Shown here in pieces: positions 5,354 through 7,571 of a DNA stretch of 7,571 nucleotides. Within the stretch, counting starts at the first letter, position 1; each line of letters begins with the position of its first letter. A program made the position numbers and the translations under genes. The DNA is from Burkholderiales bacterium (GTDB lineage: Bacteria > Pseudomonadota > Gammaproteobacteria > Burkholderiales > Burkholderiaceae): NCBI GenBank assembly GCA_947371645.1, contig CANBQJ010000177.1, forward strand, positions 1 through 7,571, given 5' to 3'. The notes beneath the pieces were generated by a model that was not told where the DNA came from, searched no databases, and saw only the letters and a program-made list of their open reading frames with translations.

Positions 5354-6532
5354 ATGAAAATTCAGACCTCCGTGATGTCACGCCCAGCCCATTGGGCCGT
5401 CATGTTCGCCTTGTCCCTGGGCTTGTTGTCGGCTTGCAGCCAACACGAGGCGCCGCCCGAGGTCGTCCGTGCGGTGCGCAGCCAGGTGCTGGCCGGGCAG
5501 GGTGGGGACGTCGAACGCGAGTTTTCTGCAGAGGTGCGATCGCGCATCGAGTCGCGCCTGTCCTTCCGCGTGCCAGGCAAGGTGCTGGCCCGCAAAGTGG
5601 AGCTGGGCCAGGCGGTTCGCGCCGGCCAGGTGCTGGGGCAACTGGACACGCAAGACCTTCGGCTGCAACAAGATGCCGCCAGCGCGGGTCTGAGTGCGGC
5701 AGAGGCCAATGCGCGTCAGGCCAGCGCCGACCTGCAGCGCTTCAAGGAGCTCAAGACCCAGGGCTTCATCAGCGAAGCCGAATTCGACCGCCATGTCACG
5801 GCGCACCTGAGCTCCGAGGCGTCGTTGCGGCAGGCCAAGGCCCAGGCGGGTGTGCAGGGCAACCAGACGGCTTATGCAGCACTGGTGGCAGGTGCGTCCG
5901 GCGTCATCACCCAGGTTGACCTGGAGCCCGGCCAGGTGGTTGCCGCCGGTCAGCCCGTGCTGACCTTGGCCCACGATGGCCCGCGCGATGCCGTGTTCTC
6001 CGTGCCCGAAGACATGGGCGCTGCGGCACGCGCTCTGGTGGGCAAGGCTGGCGCCGTCAAGGTGCGCCGCTGGGGGGCCACAGACTGGCAGGCCGCCACC
6101 GTGCGCGAGGTGGCGGCAGCCGCTGACCCGGTCAGCCGCACCTTGCAGGTCAAGGCCGATGTGGGGCAGGCGGGCTTCGAGCTGGGCCAGACGGCTTCGG
6201 TGATCTTCAACACGCCGGTGCGCGTGGCCCAAGGTGTCCGCATCCCCTTGTCGGCGCTGGCCGAGCGAGACGGCCATTCCATCGTCTGGGTGCTCGATGG
6301 CGCCAGCATGACGGTCAAGCCGCAACCCGTCTACACGGCCGACGTCACCGGCAACGTCATCCTCGTGGCCAAGGGCTTGCAGCCGGGTCAGGAAATCATC
6401 ACCGCAGGGGCGCATGTGCTGAGCCCTGGCCAGAAGGTCAAGCGTTACCAGGAGCCCGGTGCGCCGGCCCCAGTCGCTGCTTCTGCCGCCCAGCCTGCTC
6501 AGGTGGCATCCGCCCCTGTGGCCCGTCCTTGA
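5354..6532 (+). CDS. RND efflux periplasmic adaptor (membrane fusion) lipoprotein
   Basis: A 392-residue HlyD/AcrA-type adaptor linking an inner-membrane RND pump to an outer-membrane channel. It has a lipoprotein signal peptide with lipobox L25-S26-A27-C28. Lipoyl half-motif 1 lies at about 68-98 (SRLSFRVPGKVLARKVELGQ...GQLD), followed by an alpha-hairpin rich in Ala, Gln and Glu (about 99-175). Lipoyl half-motif 2 spans about 176-206 (GASGVITQVDLEPGQVVAAGQPVLTL). Then come the beta-barrel and membrane-proximal domains and a Pro/Ala tail after about residue 365. Length is normal for the family. The ATG at 5354 was chosen because it directly precedes the lipoprotein signal; the in-frame ATG at 5315 lies in the operator and too near the predicted transcript start, and ATG 5375 is a shorter option. 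No strong ribosome site is visible. It is the first gene of the operon, 19 bp before the permease. Substrate cannot be read from the sequence. Confidence 0.93.
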   Translation: MKIQTSVMSRPAHWAVMFALSLGLLSACSQHEAPPEVVRAVRSQVLAGQGGDVEREFSAEVRSRIESRLSFRVPGKVLARKVELGQAVRAGQVLGQLDTQDLRLQQDAASAGLSAAEANARQASADLQRFKELKTQGFISEAEFDRHVTAHLSSEASLRQAKAQAGVQGNQTAYAALVAGASGVITQVDLEPGQVVAAGQPVLTLAHDGPRDAVFSVPEDMGAAARALVGKAGAVKVRRWGATDWQAATVREVAAAADPVSRTLQVKADVGQAGFELGQTASVIFNTPVRVAQGVRIPLSALAERDGHSIVWVLDGASMTVKPQPVYTADVTGNVILVAKGLQPGQEIITAGAHVLSPGQKVKRYQEPGAPAPVAASAAQPAQVASAPVARP

Positions 6533-6538
6533 GCGGCG

Positions 6539-6544
6539 AAGGGA
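6539..6544 (+). promoter_or_regulatory. ribosome binding site deciding the GTG start of the RND permease
   Basis: AAGGGA lies 7 bp before GTG 6552. The next in-frame ATG falls inside the first membrane helix, so this site and the GTG are the credible start. Confidence 0.7.
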
Positions 6545-6551
6545 CCAGCCT

Positions 6552-7571
6552 GTGAGCCAAGATTCGCACACGCCACTCAAGCACGCCCCTGACGGCAAGT
6601 TCAACCTCTCCCGCTGGGCACTGGAGCACCCCGCGCTGACGCGCTACCTGATGGTGGTGCTGATGCTGCTGGGCCTGGCCGCCTACTTCCAGCTGGGGCA
6701 GGATGAAGATCCGCCCTTTGCTTTCCGCGTCATGGTGATCCGGTCGTACTGGCCTGGCACCACGGCGCAGGAGATGGCAGAGCAGGTCACCGACAAGGTC
6801 GAGCGCACCCTGCAAGAGGTGCCCTACGCCGACAAGATCCAGTCCTACACCAAGCCGGGTGAGAGCTTCACGCTGATGGTGGTCAAGGACTCTTCTCCGC
6901 CCAAAGAGATCCCCAACCTCTGGTACCAGGTGCGCAAGAAGGTGGGCGACATGCGCGCCACCTTGCCCCCAGGCGTGATCGGACCTTTCTTCAACGACGA
7001 GTTCGGTGATGTTTACGGCTCGATCTATGCCCTGTCCGCAGACGGTTTCACGCAAGAAGAATTGCGCCAGCATGCCGAGCGCGTGCGCTCCGAGTTGCTG
7101 CGCGTGCCCGGCGTGGCCAAGGTCGAGCTCTTTGGCGTGCAGGCCGAGAAGGTCTACATCGAGATCCCTCAAGCCAAGCTGGCCCAGATCGGCCTGGACC
7201 TCACCCAGTTCATCGGGCAGCTCAACGCCCAGAACGGTGTGGAGGGTGCCGGCACCTTCGCGGGTGAGGCCAACAACGTGCAGATGCGCGTCAATGGCGC
7301 CTTCCGCAACGTCGATCAGTTGCGCCAGATGCCGCTGCGCCTCAGCAACCCGGCCACAGGGCAGTCGCGCACCTTCAAACTGGGCGACATCGCCACCATC
7401 CGCCGTGGCTACGAAGACCCGCCCACCACCAAGGTGCGGCATCAGGGCAAGAGCGTCATCGCCATGGGCATCTCCATGGCCAAGGGTGGCGACATCATCG
7501 CCCTGGGCAAGGACCTGACCGAACGCACCACGCGCATCCGCGGCGAGTTGCCCGTGGGCATCGAGCTCGAC
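6552..7571 (+). CDS. RND efflux transporter permease, N-terminal part (3' end outside window)
   Basis: The first 340 residues of an AcrB/AcrD/AcrF-superfamily proton-driven drug exporter (full length about 1,020-1,050), open to the last base. A cytoplasmic N-terminus is followed by membrane helix 1 (about 32-48, YLMVVLMLLGLAAYFQL), then EDPPFAFRVMVIRSYWPGTT (52-71), the entry to the first porter loop. Porter-domain landmarks follow: VTDKVERTLQEVPYADKIQSYTKPGES, WYQVRKKVGDMRATLPPGVIGPFFNDEFGDVYG, LRVPGVAKVELFGVQAEKVYIEI, and GDIATIRRGYEDPPTTKVRHQGK. The EDPPF and GPFFNDEFGD signatures point to the subgroup with a two-gene adaptor-permease operon, distinct from classic AcrB. The GTG start is supported by AAGGGA 7 bp upstream. 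Later helices with the proton-relay aspartates lie outside the window. It is co-transcribed with the adaptor; an outer-membrane factor gene may follow or be encoded elsewhere. Confidence 0.95.
   Translation, partial: MSQDSHTPLKHAPDGKFNLSRWALEHPALTRYLMVVLMLLGLAAYFQLGQDEDPPFAFRVMVIRSYWPGTTAQEMAEQVTDKVERTLQEVPYADKIQSYTKPGESFTLMVVKDSSPPKEIPNLWYQVRKKVGDMRATLPPGVIGPFFNDEFGDVYGSIYALSADGFTQEELRQHAERVRSELLRVPGVAKVELFGVQAEKVYIEIPQAKLAQIGLDLTQFIGQLNAQNGVEGAGTFAGEANNVQMRVNGAFRNVDQLRQMPLRLSNPATGQSRTFKLGDIATIRRGYEDPPTTKVRHQGKSVIAMGISMAKGGDIIALGKDLTERTTRIRGELPVGIELD

Noticed and set aside
5378..6604. 408-residue minus-strand open frame over the efflux adaptor
   Set aside because: Shadow of the adaptor coding strand, whose lipobox and two lipoyl half-motifs are clear.
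6438..7442. 334-residue minus-strand open frame over the RND permease
   Set aside because: The plus frame from 6552 is open to the window end and matches RND permeases throughout.

Overview
The window is GC-rich chromosomal DNA with long overlapping ORFs on both strands and ordinary housekeeping gene content. The protein sequences (LeuA, a PbpG-type D,D-peptidase, an IclR regulator, a TIGR03790-type secreted protein, an RND pump) look like a betaproteobacterium of the order Burkholderiales, probably Comamonadaceae or a nearby Leptothrix/Aquabacterium-like lineage. That placement is inferred from recognised sequence style, not from a search. I see no tRNA, rRNA, CRISPR array, insertion sequence or phage gene.

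Layout. (1) 1-819, +: C-terminal half of 2-isopropylmalate synthase (leuA), cut by the window start. (2) 929-2068, +: periplasmic D-alanyl-D-alanine endopeptidase (pbpG) with all three active-site motifs. It ends at a strong hairpin terminator (2097-2125) that can serve both strands. (3) 2172-2918, -: IclR-family repressor, convergent with pbpG. (4) 3043-4254, +: secreted protein of unknown function that I assign to the TIGR03790 family, divergent from the iclR-type gene. The 124-bp gap between them holds two short inverted repeats. (5) 4260-5243, -: divergent squalene/phytoene-synthase-fold protein that has lost most catalytic aspartates, tail to tail with gene 4. (6) 5354-6532 and 6552-7571 (runs off the end), +: lipoprotein periplasmic adaptor and inner-membrane permease of an RND efflux pump. 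They are preceded by a good sigma70-like promoter overlapped by a 24-bp near-perfect palindrome typical of a TetR-type operator.

How the genes work together. Only the last two genes form an evident operon: adaptor plus RND permease, 19 bp apart, controlled from 5266-5316. The others look like independent units separated by divergent or convergent junctions. The window is mostly ordinary core genome. The items most worth a second look are the efflux operator with no regulator gene in the window, the catalytically degenerate prenyl-synthase homologue, and the TIGR03790 protein, whose family is recalled to co-occur with the exosortase/PEP-CTERM system. I found no clear evidence of an entirely new multi-gene system.
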